From an uncultured Lachnospiraceae bacterium (GTDB lineage Bacteria; Bacillota; Clostridia; Lachnospirales; Lachnospiraceae): a stretch of 36,995 nucleotides of DNA. Below are positions 1 through 8,213 of the stretch, piece after piece. The stretch lies in contig CANQOK010000023.1 of NCBI GenBank assembly GCA_947625465.1, positions 1 through 36,995 of the forward strand, in the 5' to 3' direction. How positions within the stretch are numbered: position 1 is the stretch's first letter; the number at the start of each line of letters is the position of its first letter. Position numbers and translations under genes: made by a program. The notes below the pieces were generated by a model. It ran no database searches. It was given only the letters and a program-made list of their open reading frames with translations, and was not told where the DNA came from.

Positions 1-73
1 ATTTGATAGCGAAAGATCAGTGCATTAGTTTCATGACGCATCGGTGTCTTTCGCAGAAAGACGGGTAATAAAA

Positions 74-529
74 ATGATAAAAATACTTTTCGTCTGTTAT
101 GGCAACATCTGCAGAAGCCCGATGGCCGAGTTCCTGCTCCGTGACATCGTTGAGAAAAAAGGGATCGCAAAAGAATTTTATATTGCGTCAGCGGCTACCA
201 GCACGGAGGAGATCGGAAACGGAGTCCACTATGGGACGGCCTCTCTGCTTGCGAAAAAGGGGATTCGAACCGCGGGCAAACGGGCGGTACAGCTGAGGCT
301 GTCGGATTATGAAAAATATGACTATTTTATCGGGATGGACAGCTATAACATCCGGAACATGAAACGGATGCTGGGCGGCGATCCGGAGAACAAAGTATAT
401 AAGCTGCTGGAGTTTGCGGGCAGCAGCCGGGATGTGGCGGATCCGTGGTATACCGGCGATTTTGAGACCACATATCGGGATATTATGGAGGGCCTGCAGG
501 GCTTTCTCGGCTATTTGGGAAAAATTTAA
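74..529 (+). CDS. Low-molecular-weight protein tyrosine phosphatase
   Basis: Cytoplasmic cysteine phosphatase of the LMW-PTP family, which removes phosphate from tyrosine (in some members arginine) side chains. The 151-residue protein opens with the active-site P-loop CYGNICRS (C-x5-R-S) at about residues 8-15 and has the general-acid motif DPWYTGDF near the C-terminus, so both catalytic elements are present at normal family length. I start at ATG 74; the frame stays open to a GTG at 44, but the extra ten residues precede the usual MIKILFVCYGN beginning and no good ribosome binding site precedes the GTG. It stands alone before tRNA-Glu. Its substrate cannot be told from context because the upstream neighbour is outside the window. 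Confidence 0.93.
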   Translation: MIKILFVCYGNICRSPMAEFLLRDIVEKKGIAKEFYIASAATSTEEIGNGVHYGTASLLAKKGIRTAGKRAVQLRLSDYEKYDYFIGMDSYNIRNMKRMLGGDPENKVYKLLEFAGSSRDVADPWYTGDFETTYRDIMEGLQGFLGYLGKI

Positions 530-536
530 AAAATAG

Positions 537-565
537 TTGACAAATGCGAAAACGTCTTGTATACT
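537..565 (+). promoter_or_regulatory. Sigma-A-type promoter of tRNA-Glu
   Basis: TTGACA at 537-542 and TATACT at 560-565 are separated by exactly 17 bases, 19 bases upstream of the tRNA 5' end. This near-consensus vegetative promoter implies the tRNA has its own strong transcription start just after the phosphatase gene. Confidence 0.85.
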
Positions 566-584
566 ACACAAGTACGTTTCGTAG

Positions 585-656
585 GGCCAGTTGGTCAAGC
601 GGTTAAGACGCCGCCCTCTCACGGCGGAATCAGGGGTTCGATTCCCCTACTGGCTG
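585..656 (+). tRNA. tRNA-Glu (anticodon CUC)
   Basis: The cloverleaf folds by eye. The acceptor GGCCAGT (585-591) pairs with ACTGGCT (649-655) through one G-U pair, with discriminator G at 656. The anticodon stem CCGCC/GGCGG encloses loop CTCTCAC, giving anticodon CTC at 618-620. The T arm is AGGGG-TTCGATT-CCCCT. CCA is not encoded. It is a single-gene unit with its own promoter and a hairpin just downstream. Confidence 0.95.
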
Positions 657-661
657 CTTTG

Positions 662-694
662 AAAATGCAGGTGAAGTTTTCCTTGCATTTTTGT
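662..694 (+). terminator. Probable intrinsic terminator of tRNA-Glu
   Basis: AAAATGCAGG and CCTTGCATTTT pair with one bulged base around a nine-base loop, and the 3' arm runs into a T-rich stretch. The A/T-rich stem followed by T residues fits a Rho-independent terminator for the tRNA transcript. The stem is only moderately strong. Confidence 0.6.
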
Positions 695-718
695 TTCTTC
701 TATATTATGTTCTATAAT
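691..718 (+). promoter_or_regulatory. Candidate promoter of the rimP-nusA-infB operon
   Basis: A perfect TATAAT at 713-718 has a weak -35 (TTGTTT, 691-696) 16 bases upstream. It lies after the tRNA terminator and before the rimP leader hairpin, so transcription would start near 725 and give a leader of about 70 bases. The -35 is poor and the call rests mainly on the -10 and its position. Confidence 0.5.
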
Positions 719-744
719 ATAGAGATGGATATGGTGTTTTGTGT

Positions 745-769
745 AAGTGGGCTGACAAGTCCACTTTTT
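745..769 (+). terminator. Terminator-like hairpin in the rimP leader (possible attenuator)
   Basis: AAGTGGGCT (745-753) pairs with AGTCCACTT (758-766) through one G-U pair around a GACA tetraloop, followed directly by a T run. This is a well-formed intrinsic terminator shape 28 bases ahead of rimP and downstream of the candidate operon promoter. It could attenuate the operon; alternatively it is a second terminator for upstream transcription. Confidence 0.6.
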
Positions 770-797
770 CTATGTTTCATTTTAGAAAGGAGAGCCT

Positions 798-1265
798 ATG
801 GTGAAAAGGGAAACCTATGAAGCAAAAACGGAAGCCCTGGTGCAGCCCATTATGGATGAACTGGGATTTGAACTGGTGGACATAACGTATGAAAAAGAAG
901 GAAGCGCATGGTATCTGCGGGTGTATATCGATAAACCCGGCGGGATCACCATTGACGACTGCGAGACAGTAAACCGGCGGCTCGGCGCCCTGCTGGATGA
1001 ACAGGATTTTATCGAAGAAAGCTATATCTTTGAAGTCAGCTCTCCCGGACTGGGAAGACCGCTGAAGAAAGACAAAGATTTTGCCCGCAGTATGGGAGAA
1101 GAGGTAGAAGTACATCTCTTCCGGCCTCTTAACAGGCAAAAAGAGTTTGTCGGTCTGCTGAAGGCGTTTGATAAAGATACGGTGACGCTGGAACTGGAAG
1201 ATGAGACAGAACTGGTATTGGAACGCAGTGCGATCGCACTGATTCGGTTAACATTTGATTTTTAA
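798..1265 (+). CDS. rimP: Ribosome maturation factor RimP
   Basis: RimP assists late assembly of the 30S subunit and binds in the region of uS12. The 155-residue product has the family's expected length and the characteristic N-terminal stretch LGFELVDITYEKEG, then YLRVYIDKPGGITIDDC, then SSPGLGRPLKK in the middle. The C-terminal half is the SH3-like domain (EVEVHLFRPLN...FVGLLKAFD). The ATG at 798 has AAAGGAG at 786-792. It heads the operon and nusA follows after 30 bases, the standard Firmicutes order. The leader carries a terminator-like hairpin that may control the whole operon. Confidence 0.96.
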   Translation: MVKRETYEAKTEALVQPIMDELGFELVDITYEKEGSAWYLRVYIDKPGGITIDDCETVNRRLGALLDEQDFIEESYIFEVSSPGLGRPLKKDKDFARSMGEEVEVHLFRPLNRQKEFVGLLKAFDKDTVTLELEDETELVLERSAIALIRLTFDF

Positions 1266-1295
1266 AAAGGAGAGTCGCGAAAGGAGAGAAAGAAA

Positions 1296-2672
1296 ATGAA
1301 CAAAGAGTTAATCATGGCGTTGGAGACCCTGGAGAAGGAGAAAGACATCAGTAAGGATTTATTGATCGAGGCAATCGAAAATTCCCTGCTGACAGCCTGC
1401 AAGAGTCATTTCGGAAAGGCGGACAACGTAAAGGTAACGGTGGATAAGGAAACGGGAGATTTCTTCGTTTTTTCCGAAAAGACCGTTGTAGAGAATGTGG
1501 AGGATCCGGTTACCCAGATCAGTCTGGAGGATGCCAGAAAGCTCAATAAGCAGTATGAACTGGGAGATACGGTTAATGTGGAGATTAAGTCTAAAGATTT
1601 TGGACGGATCGCGACTCAGAATGCCAAGAATGTGATCCTGCAGGCGATCCGGGAAGAAGAGAGAAGGATGATCTATGACCGCTTTTCCGCGCAGGAGAAG
1701 GATATCATTACGGGAATTGTGCAGCGGATCAACGGAAAGAATATCAGCATCAATCTGGGGAAGACCGATGCGGTGCTGACGGAGTCCGAACAGGTAAAAG
1801 GAGAAACATTTGTACCCACGGAGCGGATCAAGTTATATATTGTAGAAGTAAAGGAAACTACAAGGGGACCAAGAGTGATCGTTTCCAGAAGCCATCCGGA
1901 ACTGGTCAAACGGCTGTTTGAGGCAGAGGTATCGGAGATCAAAGACGGTACCGTGGAAATCATGGGAATTGCCAGAGAGGCCGGTTCCAGAACGAAGATG
2001 GCCGTTCGCTCCAACAATCCGCGGGTAGATCCCGCAGGTGCGTGCATCGGATTAAACGGCGCGAGAGTGAATGCAGTTGTGAATGAACTGCGCGGTGAAA
2101 AGATTGATATTATCAATTGGGATGAAAACCCTGCGATTTTGATAGAAAATGCATTGAGCCCGGCAAAGGTGATCTCTGTTATTGCAGATGCGGACGCGAA
2201 GACGGCACAGGTGGTCGTACCGGATTATCAGTTATCTTTGGCAATCGGTAAGGAAGGGCAAAATGCGAGACTGGCTGCAAGACTGACCGGCTATAAGATT
2301 GATATTAAGAGTGAATCCCAGATGGCAGAGCTTCGTGCGCAGGAAGGATATGAGGATCCGTACGGCGCTTATGACGAGGAAGGTTATTATGGAGAAGACG
2401 GCTACGTGGAAGGTGATTACGCAGACGACGGCTATGCAGACGACGGCTATGCGGATGATGGCTATGCAGAAGACGATTACGCAGACGACAGCTATGCGGA
2501 CGACGGCTATGCAGAAGGCGATTACGCAGACGACGGCTATGCGGATGATGGCTATGCAGAAGGCGATTACGCAGACGACGGCTACGCGGATGACGGTTAT
2601 GCGGAAGGCGATTATGCGGACGACGGTTACGGGGAGGAATATGAACCCGGACAGGAAGAAGATAATCGGTAA
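1296..2672 (+). CDS. nusA: Transcription termination/antitermination factor NusA with repetitive acidic tail
   Basis: NusA binds RNA polymerase and nascent RNA and modulates pausing, intrinsic termination and antitermination. The order is an N-terminal polymerase-binding domain (about 1-125), S1 domain (about 134-200), KH1 (about 225-285, with GARVNAVVNELRG) and KH2 (about 300-342, with SLAIGKEGQNARLAARLTG). In most Firmicutes NusA ends soon after KH2; here about 115 residues follow, including sixteen tandem pentads of the type Y-A-D-D-G / Y-A-E-G-D (residues 370-449). AAGGAG at 1281-1286 sets the ATG. rnpM follows after 20 bases. The tail is very acidic and tyrosine-rich and contains no residues resembling the proteobacterial AR domains. 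Confidence 0.97.
   Translation: MNKELIMALETLEKEKDISKDLLIEAIENSLLTACKSHFGKADNVKVTVDKETGDFFVFSEKTVVENVEDPVTQISLEDARKLNKQYELGDTVNVEIKSKDFGRIATQNAKNVILQAIREEERRMIYDRFSAQEKDIITGIVQRINGKNISINLGKTDAVLTESEQVKGETFVPTERIKLYIVEVKETTRGPRVIVSRSHPELVKRLFEAEVSEIKDGTVEIMGIAREAGSRTKMAVRSNNPRVDPAGACIGLNGARVNAVVNELRGEKIDIINWDENPAILIENALSPAKVISVIADADAKTAQVVVPDYQLSLAIGKEGQNARLAARLTGYKIDIKSESQMAELRAQEGYEDPYGAYDEEGYYGEDGYVEGDYADDGYADDGYADDGYAEDDYADDSYADDGYAEGDYADDGYADDGYAEGDYADDGYADDGYAEGDYADDGYGEEYEPGQEEDNR
2403..2642 (+). repeat. In-frame 15-bp tandem repeat array in nusA
   Basis: Sixteen contiguous 15-bp units encode pentads beginning with Tyr (mostly YADDG or YAEGD). A higher-order 45-bp pattern YAEGD-YADDG-YADDG recurs three times toward the 3' end. 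Synonymous variation (GCA/GCG, GAC/GAT, TAC/TAT) shows the units are not freshly duplicated copies, while the amino acid pattern is kept. Confidence 0.95.
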
Positions 2673-2692
2673 ACCGGGAGACGGAGGCAGTT

Positions 2693-2968
2693 ATGGCAGG
2701 AAAGAAAATTCCGCAGAGACAGTGTGTCGGATGTCGGGAAATGAAAGATAAGAAAGCGATGATACGTGTCGTCCGGTCAGGCGGGGAAACATTTTTCATT
2801 GATGCCACAGGACGCAAGAATGGAAGAGGCGCATACCTGTGTCCTACGGAGGAATGTCTGAAGAAAGCGATTCGGAATAAAGGACTGGAACGGGCATTTC
2901 AGACCGCAATCCCTGAGGCAATCTATGAACAGTTAATGGAGGAATTAAAACAGGTTGATACAGAATAG
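2693..2968 (+). CDS. rnpM: RNase P modulator RnpM (YlxR family)
   Basis: YlxR proteins are small basic RNA-binding proteins; recent work names the family RnpM because it binds RNase P RNA and modulates processing. The 91-residue product has the family signatures QRQCVGCREM near the N-terminus, a middle NGRGAYLCP, and TEECLKKAIRN, with a CxxC pair and a further C-x6-C pair. The ATG at 2693 has GGAGG at 2683-2687. Its place between nusA and ylxQ is the canonical one, and the downstream ylxQ start lies inside its 3' end, which suggests translational coupling. Confidence 0.93.
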   Translation: MAGKKIPQRQCVGCREMKDKKAMIRVVRSGGETFFIDATGRKNGRGAYLCPTEECLKKAIRNKGLERAFQTAIPEAIYEQLMEELKQVDTE

Positions 2969-3299
2969 AGTATTGCAGATGCTGGGAATGGCCATGAAAG
3001 CTGGAAAAACGGCAAGCGGAGAATTCGCAGTAGAAAAAGCAATTAAAGACGGAACTGCAAGACTGGTACTGGTTGCAGAGGACGCATCGGAAAACAGCAG
3101 AAAGCTTTTTGTCAATAAGTGTATGTATTATCAAATCCCTTATCGTGTGTTTGGCACAAAGGAAACATTGGGCAAAGCGATCGGAAAAGAATACCGGTCG
3201 GCAATCGCTGTTTTGGATCCCGGCTTTGCGGCGGCGGTCAGCAGGAAGTTGGAACAGAACATTATGGCAGGGAAGAATGGAGGTAACGCAAGCGTATGA
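2955..3299 (+). CDS. ylxQ: L7Ae-family RNA-binding protein YlxQ
   Basis: This is a small ribosomal L7Ae/L30e-type protein that probably binds kink-turn-like RNA; the exact target of YlxQ is not firmly known. The 114-residue frame shows the family pattern [37 protein letters not shown] and [17 protein letters not shown] choose the TTG at 2955, because the residues from there ([17 protein letters not shown]) match the normal N-terminus and a later ATG at 2979 would remove the first helix. The TTG overlaps the end of rnpM by 14 bases, and its stop overlaps the infB ATG as ATGA, so the three genes look translationally coupled. Confidence 0.9.
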   Translation: MIQNRVLQMLGMAMKAGKTASGEFAVEKAIKDGTARLVLVAEDASENSRKLFVNKCMYYQIPYRVFGTKETLGKAIGKEYRSAIAVLDPGFAAAVSRKLEQNIMAGKNGGNASV

Positions 3300-5947
3300 G
3301 AATTCATGAATTTGCGAAATCAATCGATAAAACAAGTAAGGAAATCATCCAAATGTTGCAGGAACGGGGCGACGCGCCGAAAAGTCATTCCAGCACCATT
3401 ACGGATGAAGAGATCGCGTTTGTTAAAAATAAACTGGCGCCGAAAAAGGAAGCGCCAAAGCAGGACGCACCCAAACAGGAAGCACCGAAGCCGGAACCTG
3501 TAAAGCGGGAAGCGGTAAGACAGGATGCTGCAAGAACCGAGGCGCCCAGACGGGAAGGGGTCAGACCGGATGTGCCGCGTCGGGATGGCGTCAGACCGGA
3601 ACGGAAAAATATTTCACAGGTCTATAATCCACAGAACAGCAGTCAGCCGCAGGGGAAAAAGATTTTTACAAACCGTCCGATGAGCGGACAGCCGGGAAAC
3701 CGCGTCTTTACCAATGACCGGAGCCGCCAGAATCCGAATGGGATGCGTCAGGGCGAGCGTCCGATAAACCGGGAAGGAGCGCCGCGTCAGGGCGAACGTC
3801 CGATGAACCGGGAAGGAGCGCCGCGTCAGGGTGAGCGTCCGATGAACCGGGAAAGCAGACCGCGTCAGGGTGAGCGCCCGATGAACCGGGAAGGGGCACC
3901 GCGTCAGACGGAGAGAACCTTTAATAAGGATGCAAAATACCAGAACAATGAACAGCGCGGCAGCCGCAGCCGTCGGAATGAATCCAGAAATGAGATCCCC
4001 GCATCGGAAACCATTATGCCGGAGAAGAACCGGAAAGAGCGGGAAGATAAGTTCCGGATCGACCGTCAGGAGAAGAACCGCAGAGATTATGAGGACGGAA
4101 ACGGCGGCAAGAGAGGGAAGAACACTTCCAATAAGCAGATGATGCAGATGCAGAAGCCGACCAGACCTGCCAAGCCTGTAAAAGAAGAAGTCATTAAAGT
4201 AATTGAGATTCCGGAATCGATTGCGATCAAAGATCTGGCTGAAAAAATGAAGATCCAGCCGGCTGTCCTGATCAAAGAATTGTTCTTAAAAGGACAGATC
4301 GTTACGTTAAATACGGAAGTGGAATATGAAGTGGCAGAAGAGATCGCACTGGAACATGAGATCATCTGTGAACATGAAGTTAAGGTAGATGTAATCGAAG
4401 AGCTGCTGAAGGAGGAAGAAGAAGATCCTTCTCTGATGGAAAAACGGCCTCCGGTTGTATGCGTTATGGGGCATGTAGACCACGGTAAGACCTCTCTGCT
4501 GGATGCGATCCGGAAAACGAATGTGATATCCGGGGAAGCCGGAGGAATTACGCAGCACATCGGTGCTTATACGGTAAAGGCAAACGGAGAAGCCATTACC
4601 TTCTTGGATACGCCGGGACATGAAGCGTTTACGGCTATGCGTATGCGCGGCGCCCAGTCTACGGATATCGCGGTACTGGTTGTTGCGGCGGACGATGGTG
4701 TTATGCCGCAGACCATAGAAGCGATCAACCATGCCAAGGCTGCAGGCATTGCCATTATTGTAGCAGTCAATAAGATCGATAAGCCCAGCGCCAATGTGGA
4801 TAAGGTAAAACAGGAACTGTCCGAGTATGAACTGATCGCGGAAGACTGGGGCGGCGATACCGTATTCGTACCGGTTTCCGCTCATACGGGAGAAGGCATC
4901 GGCACTCTGCTGGAAATGATCCTGCTGCAGGCGGAAATGCTGGAGTTAAAGGCAAATTATAACCGGAAGGCAAGAGGTATTGTGATCGAGGCGAAGCTGG
5001 ATAAAGGAAAAGGCCCGGTTTCTACCGTACTGGTACAGAAGGGAATCCTGCAGGTGGGAGATTCCGTGGCAGCAGGTTCCTGTTATGGCAAGGTCAGAGC
5101 CATGATCGACGATAAGGGCAGAAGAATAAAGGAAGCCGGCCCGTCTACTCCGGTGGAGATCCTGGGCTTAAACGGCGTGCCTAATGCAGGCGAGATCTTT
5201 ATGGCAACGCCGAATGAAAAAGACGCCAGAAGTATTGCGGAGACCTTTATTTCCGAAGGCAGAGAGAAGCTGATCGAGGGGACCAAAAATAAGATGTCTC
5301 TGGACGATCTGTTTACGCAGATCAAAGCCGGTGATGTAAAAGAACTGGGAATCGTAGTCAAAGCGGATGTCCAGGGTTCCGTAGAGGCAGTGCGTCAGAG
5401 CCTTGTAAAACTGTCTAATGACGAGGTGGCTGTCAAGATCATCCATGCCGGTGTCGGCGCGATCAATGAGTCGGATGTGAGCCTGGCTGCCGCATCCAAC
5501 GCGATTATTATCGGTTTCAACGTAAGACCGGATAATCAGGCTAAGGAAATCGCGGAAAAAGAAAAAGTCGATCTGCGGCTGTACCGCGTCATTTACCAGG
5601 CGATCGCCGATGTAGAAGACGCCATGAAGGGACTGCTGGATCCGGTATTTGAGGAAAAGGTAATCGGTCACGCGGAAATCCGCCAGATATTCAAGGCTTC
5701 CGGCGTCGGCGCGATTGCAGGTTCCTATGTGCTGGACGGCATGTTCCAGAGAGGATGCAGCGCAAGAGTATTCCGGGACGGCGAACAGCTGTTTGAAGGT
5801 CCGGTCGCTTCCCTGAAACGGTTTAAGGACGACGTAAAGGAAGTAAAGGCAGGATATGAATGCGGTCTTGTATTTGAAAAATTCAACGATATTCAGGAAG
5901 GCGATCAGGTAGAAGGCTTTATTATGGTTGAGGTACCGCGAAAATGA
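3296..5947 (+). CDS. infB: Translation initiation factor IF-2
   Basis: This GTPase delivers fMet-tRNA to the 30S subunit and promotes subunit joining. The 883-residue protein starts with an IF2_N helical domain (about 1-50). A long basic, Pro/Arg/Gln-rich linker follows (about 52-290) that includes four 13-residue repeats, then a second IF2_N domain (about 300-350). The G domain has GHVDHGKT at 392-399, DTPGH at 438-442 and NKID at 492-495. Domains II, III and the C-terminal tRNA-binding domain are intact. The ATG overlaps the ylxQ stop by four bases, and its own TGA overlaps the rbfA ATG by four bases. Length is typical for Clostridia. Confidence 0.98.
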   Translation: MRIHEFAKSIDKTSKEIIQMLQERGDAPKSHSSTITDEEIAFVKNKLAPKKEAPKQDAPKQEAPKPEPVKREAVRQDAARTEAPRREGVRPDVPRRDGVRPERKNISQVYNPQNSSQPQGKKIFTNRPMSGQPGNRVFTNDRSRQNPNGMRQGERPINREGAPRQGERPMNREGAPRQGERPMNRESRPRQGERPMNREGAPRQTERTFNKDAKYQNNEQRGSRSRRNESRNEIPASETIMPEKNRKEREDKFRIDRQEKNRRDYEDGNGGKRGKNTSNKQMMQMQKPTRPAKPVKEEVIKVIEIPESIAIKDLAEKMKIQPAVLIKELFLKGQIVTLNTEVEYEVAEEIALEHEIICEHEVKVDVIEELLKEEEEDPSLMEKRPPVVCVMGHVDHGKTSLLDAIRKTNVISGEAGGITQHIGAYTVKANGEAITFLDTPGHEAFTAMRMRGAQSTDIAVLVVAADDGVMPQTIEAINHAKAAGIAIIVAVNKIDKPSANVDKVKQELSEYELIAEDWGGDTVFVPVSAHTGEGIGTLLEMILLQAEMLELKANYNRKARGIVIEAKLDKGKGPVSTVLVQKGILQVGDSVAAGSCYGKVRAMIDDKGRRIKEAGPSTPVEILGLNGVPNAGEIFMATPNEKDARSIAETFISEGREKLIEGTKNKMSLDDLFTQIKAGDVKELGIVVKADVQGSVEAVRQSLVKLSNDEVAVKIIHAGVGAINESDVSLAAASNAIIIGFNVRPDNQAKEIAEKEKVDLRLYRVIYQAIADVEDAMKGLLDPVFEEKVIGHAEIRQIFKASGVGAIAGSYVLDGMFQRGCSARVFRDGEQLFEGPVASLKRFKDDVKEVKAGYECGLVFEKFNDIQEGDQVEGFIMVEVPRK
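3746..3901 (+). repeat. Four 39-bp in-frame repeats in the infB linker
   Basis: Four contiguous copies of a 13-residue unit ([13 protein letters not shown] with small changes such as P-I-N and E-S-R-P) lie within the IF2 linker, followed by a degenerate fifth unit to about 3940. The nucleotide copies are close to identical, so copy number could change by slippage without breaking the frame. Confidence 0.92.
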
Positions 5948-6318
5948 GAAAAAACAGCATTAAAAATACCCGCATCAACGGTGAGGTGATGCGGGAGTTA
6001 TCCAATATTATCCGCAGTGAGATTAAGGATCCGCGGGTAAATCCCATGACCAGCGTTGTGGCAGCAGAGGTATCTCCCGACCTGAAATACTGCAAAGCGT
6101 ATATCAGTGTGCTGGGAGATGAAGAATCCCGCGCCGCTACGCTGGAGGGATTGAACAGTGCGAAAGGGCATATCCGGCGGCAGCTTGCGCATACAATTAA
6201 TCTGCGGAATACGCCGGAACTGACATTTATCATGGACCAGTCAATTGAATACGGGGTCAATATGTCAAAACGGATCGACGAAGTAAATGCAGCAATGAAG
6301 AAGGATGATGAAAATTGA
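5944..6318 (+). CDS. rbfA: Ribosome-binding factor A
   Basis: RbfA is a KH-fold cold-shock factor that binds the 30S subunit near the 5' helix of 16S rRNA during maturation. The 124-residue product has the expected [23 protein letters not shown] start, a middle [21 protein letters not shown], and a C-terminal [21 protein letters not shown], which covers the family's conserved surface. It begins within ATGA at the infB stop. Its own stop overlaps the TTG start of the DHH phosphoesterase gene, so it sits in a coupled chain with nusA, infB, nrnA and truB. Confidence 0.95.
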   Translation: MRKNSIKNTRINGEVMRELSNIIRSEIKDPRVNPMTSVVAAEVSPDLKYCKAYISVLGDEESRAATLEGLNSAKGHIRRQLAHTINLRNTPELTFIMDQSIEYGVNMSKRIDEVNAAMKKDDEN

Positions 6319-7271
6319 AACAGTTAGATCAGTTAATACAAAAATATGAAAAGATCGGCATTACAGGACATGTAAATCCGGACGGGGACTGTGTGGGTTC
6401 CTGTCTCGGACTGTATAATTATATTAAAGCCCAGTATCCGGAAAAAACGGTCAACGTCCATTTGGAACCGATCGCGCCGGTTTTCCGGTTCCTGAACGGT
6501 TCCGACCGGATCCTCAGCGATACCGATTACGAAATGCGGTATGATCTGTTTTTTGTACTGGATGCCGGTGATGAGAAACGAATCGGGGATCAGGCCAAAT
6601 ATTACAGAAATGCCGGATATCGGTTCTGCTTTGACCATCATGTGAGCAATCAGGGATTTGGAGACGAGTATGTGATCGTTCCGGAAGCAAGTTCTACCTC
6701 TGAAATCCTGTTTGAAGCTATGGAATATGACAAGATCGATCAGAAAACCGCAGAAGCGCTGTACATGGGAATCGTTCATGACACTGGCGTATTCCGTCAC
6801 AGCTGCACTTCGCCCAGGACAATGGAGATCGCAGGACAGCTGATGCGGAAAGGAGTTGATTTTACCGGGATCATAACCGATACCTTTATGAAGAAAACCT
6901 ATCTGCAGAATCAGGTACTTGGCAGAGCGCTGTTAGAGAGCATTATGCTGCTGGACAATACCTGTATTGCCAGCACGATCAGTATGTCGGAAATGGAGTT
7001 TTACGGCGTCGGGCGGAAAGACCTGGATGGGATCATCGACCAGCTGAAACTGACAGAGGGAATCATTTGCGCGATCTTTTTGTATCAGACCGCGGAATTG
7101 GAATACAAGGTGAGCCTGCGGACGGAGGAGCCGATCGATGCGGCTGCGATCACCATGCAGTTCGGCGGCGGCGGACACAAGCGGGCAGCCGGCTGTACCA
7201 TGCGGGGAACCAAACACGATATTCTGAACAATATTGTAAAAGAAATTGTCAAACAACAGAAAACAGAGTAG
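6315..7271 (+). CDS. nrnA: DHH-family oligoribonuclease / pAp phosphatase (NrnA-like)
   Basis: NrnA-type enzymes degrade short oligonucleotides and dephosphorylate pAp, using two metal ions held by Asp/His residues. The 318-residue protein has GHVNPDGDCVGS near the N-terminus, LDAGDEKR, the hallmark DHH in FDHHVSNQGFG, then MGIVHDTGVFRHS, and the DHHA1 domain signature GGGGHKRAAGC at the C-terminus. The start is TTG at 6315, overlapping the rbfA stop as TTGA, with AAGGAT about nine bases upstream; no ATG follows before the conserved N-terminal strand. Sitting between rbfA and truB is a usual Firmicutes position for this gene. Confidence 0.9.
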   Translation: MKQLDQLIQKYEKIGITGHVNPDGDCVGSCLGLYNYIKAQYPEKTVNVHLEPIAPVFRFLNGSDRILSDTDYEMRYDLFFVLDAGDEKRIGDQAKYYRNAGYRFCFDHHVSNQGFGDEYVIVPEASSTSEILFEAMEYDKIDQKTAEALYMGIVHDTGVFRHSCTSPRTMEIAGQLMRKGVDFTGIITDTFMKKTYLQNQVLGRALLESIMLLDNTCIASTISMSEMEFYGVGRKDLDGIIDQLKLTEGIICAIFLYQTAELEYKVSLRTEEPIDAAAITMQFGGGGHKRAAGCTMRGTKHDILNNIVKEIVKQQKTE

Positions 7272-7290
7272 AATGAAGCGGGAGGAAATT

Positions 7291-8178
7291 ATGCTGAACG
7301 GAGTTATTAATATTTATAAAGAACGCGGCTATACCTCCCATGATGTCGTTGCGAAACTGCGGGGAATCCTGAAACAGAAAAAAATCGGGCATACCGGAAC
7401 GCTGGATCCGGATGCGGAGGGCGTACTGCCGGTATGTCTGGGCAAAGCGACGAAACTTTGCGATCTGCTGACGGATAAAGACAAAACCTATGAAGCGGTC
7501 CTGTATCTGGGAGAAGAAACAGATACGCAGGACAGAAGCGGCAATATTCTGGCCGCGCGCTCCATAGAAGGAATCACGCCCGAACAGGCAGAGGAAGCGA
7601 TCCAGGCCTTTGTCGGCGATTATCTGCAGACGCCGCCCATGTATTCCGCCCTGAAAGTAAACGGCAGAAAATTATATGAGCTGGCGAGAGCAGGGATTGA
7701 AGTGGAGCGGCAGGCAAGGCCGGTACACATTTATGAGATCACAGTACTGGAAATGTCCCTGCCCCGGATCCGGATGCGGATACACTGCTCCAAAGGCACT
7801 TACATCCGCACCCTGTGTCATGATATTGGAAAAAAGATAGGCTGCGGCGGCTGTATGGAAATACTGCTGCGCACGCAGGTAGAGCGGTTTACTCTGGAAG
7901 ACAGTCACCGGTTGGAAGAGATCAGAGATATTCAGACAGCGGAGCGGCTGCTCGTCCCTGTCGATGCCATGTTCGCGGAATATCCGGCCTACACGGTGGG
8001 ACAGGCCTATGAAAAATGGCTGTATAACGGGAATCCCGTGCAGGCGGAGTGGGCTGACGGGATCCCTGCGGCAGATACCCGCTGCAGAATTTATGACCGG
8101 CAGGGACAGTTTGTAGGATTGTACCGCTATTCTGCGGAAGAAAAACGGTTTGATCCGGAAAAGATGTTTCTGGCATAA
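7291..8178 (+). CDS. truB: tRNA pseudouridine(55) synthase TruB
   Basis: TruB converts U55 in the tRNA T-loop to pseudouridine. The 295-residue protein begins MLNGVINIYKERGYTSHD and has the catalytic motif GHTGTLDPDAEGVLPV with Asp39 as the nucleophile. YLQTPPMYSALKVNGRKLYELAR and CSKGTYIRTLCHDIG, two further family signatures, follow. A PUA-like C-terminal region ends the protein. I start at ATG 7291, preceded by GGAGG at 7281-7285; the frame is open to a TTG at 7246 inside nrnA, but that extension is unlike the family. nrnA ends 19 bases upstream. Confidence 0.95.
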   Translation: MLNGVINIYKERGYTSHDVVAKLRGILKQKKIGHTGTLDPDAEGVLPVCLGKATKLCDLLTDKDKTYEAVLYLGEETDTQDRSGNILAARSIEGITPEQAEEAIQAFVGDYLQTPPMYSALKVNGRKLYELARAGIEVERQARPVHIYEITVLEMSLPRIRMRIHCSKGTYIRTLCHDIGKKIGCGGCMEILLRTQVERFTLEDSHRLEEIRDIQTAERLLVPVDAMFAEYPAYTVGQAYEKWLYNGNPVQAEWADGIPAADTRCRIYDRQGQFVGLYRYSAEEKRFDPEKMFLA

Positions 8179-8213
8179 AGCGCTTGAATTTTTAGCAAAA
8201 GTAGGAATGGGAT

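Noticed and set aside
9-54. Inverted repeat GCGAAAGA...TCTTTCGC upstream of the phosphatase gene
   Set aside because: The loop is about 30 bases and upstream context is missing, so no role can be supported.
2403-2642. CRISPR-like regular repeat
   Set aside because: Units are contiguous, 15 bp, in frame with NusA and without spacers.
2305-2817. Long reverse-strand reading frame rich in His and Arg over the nusA tail
   Set aside because: It is the antisense shadow of the 15-bp nusA repeat; it has no ribosome site and its composition follows from the repeat.
7246-7290. Upstream TTG start for truB
   Set aside because: It overlaps nrnA and gives a tail unlike TruB; the ATG at 7291 has a good Shine-Dalgarno.
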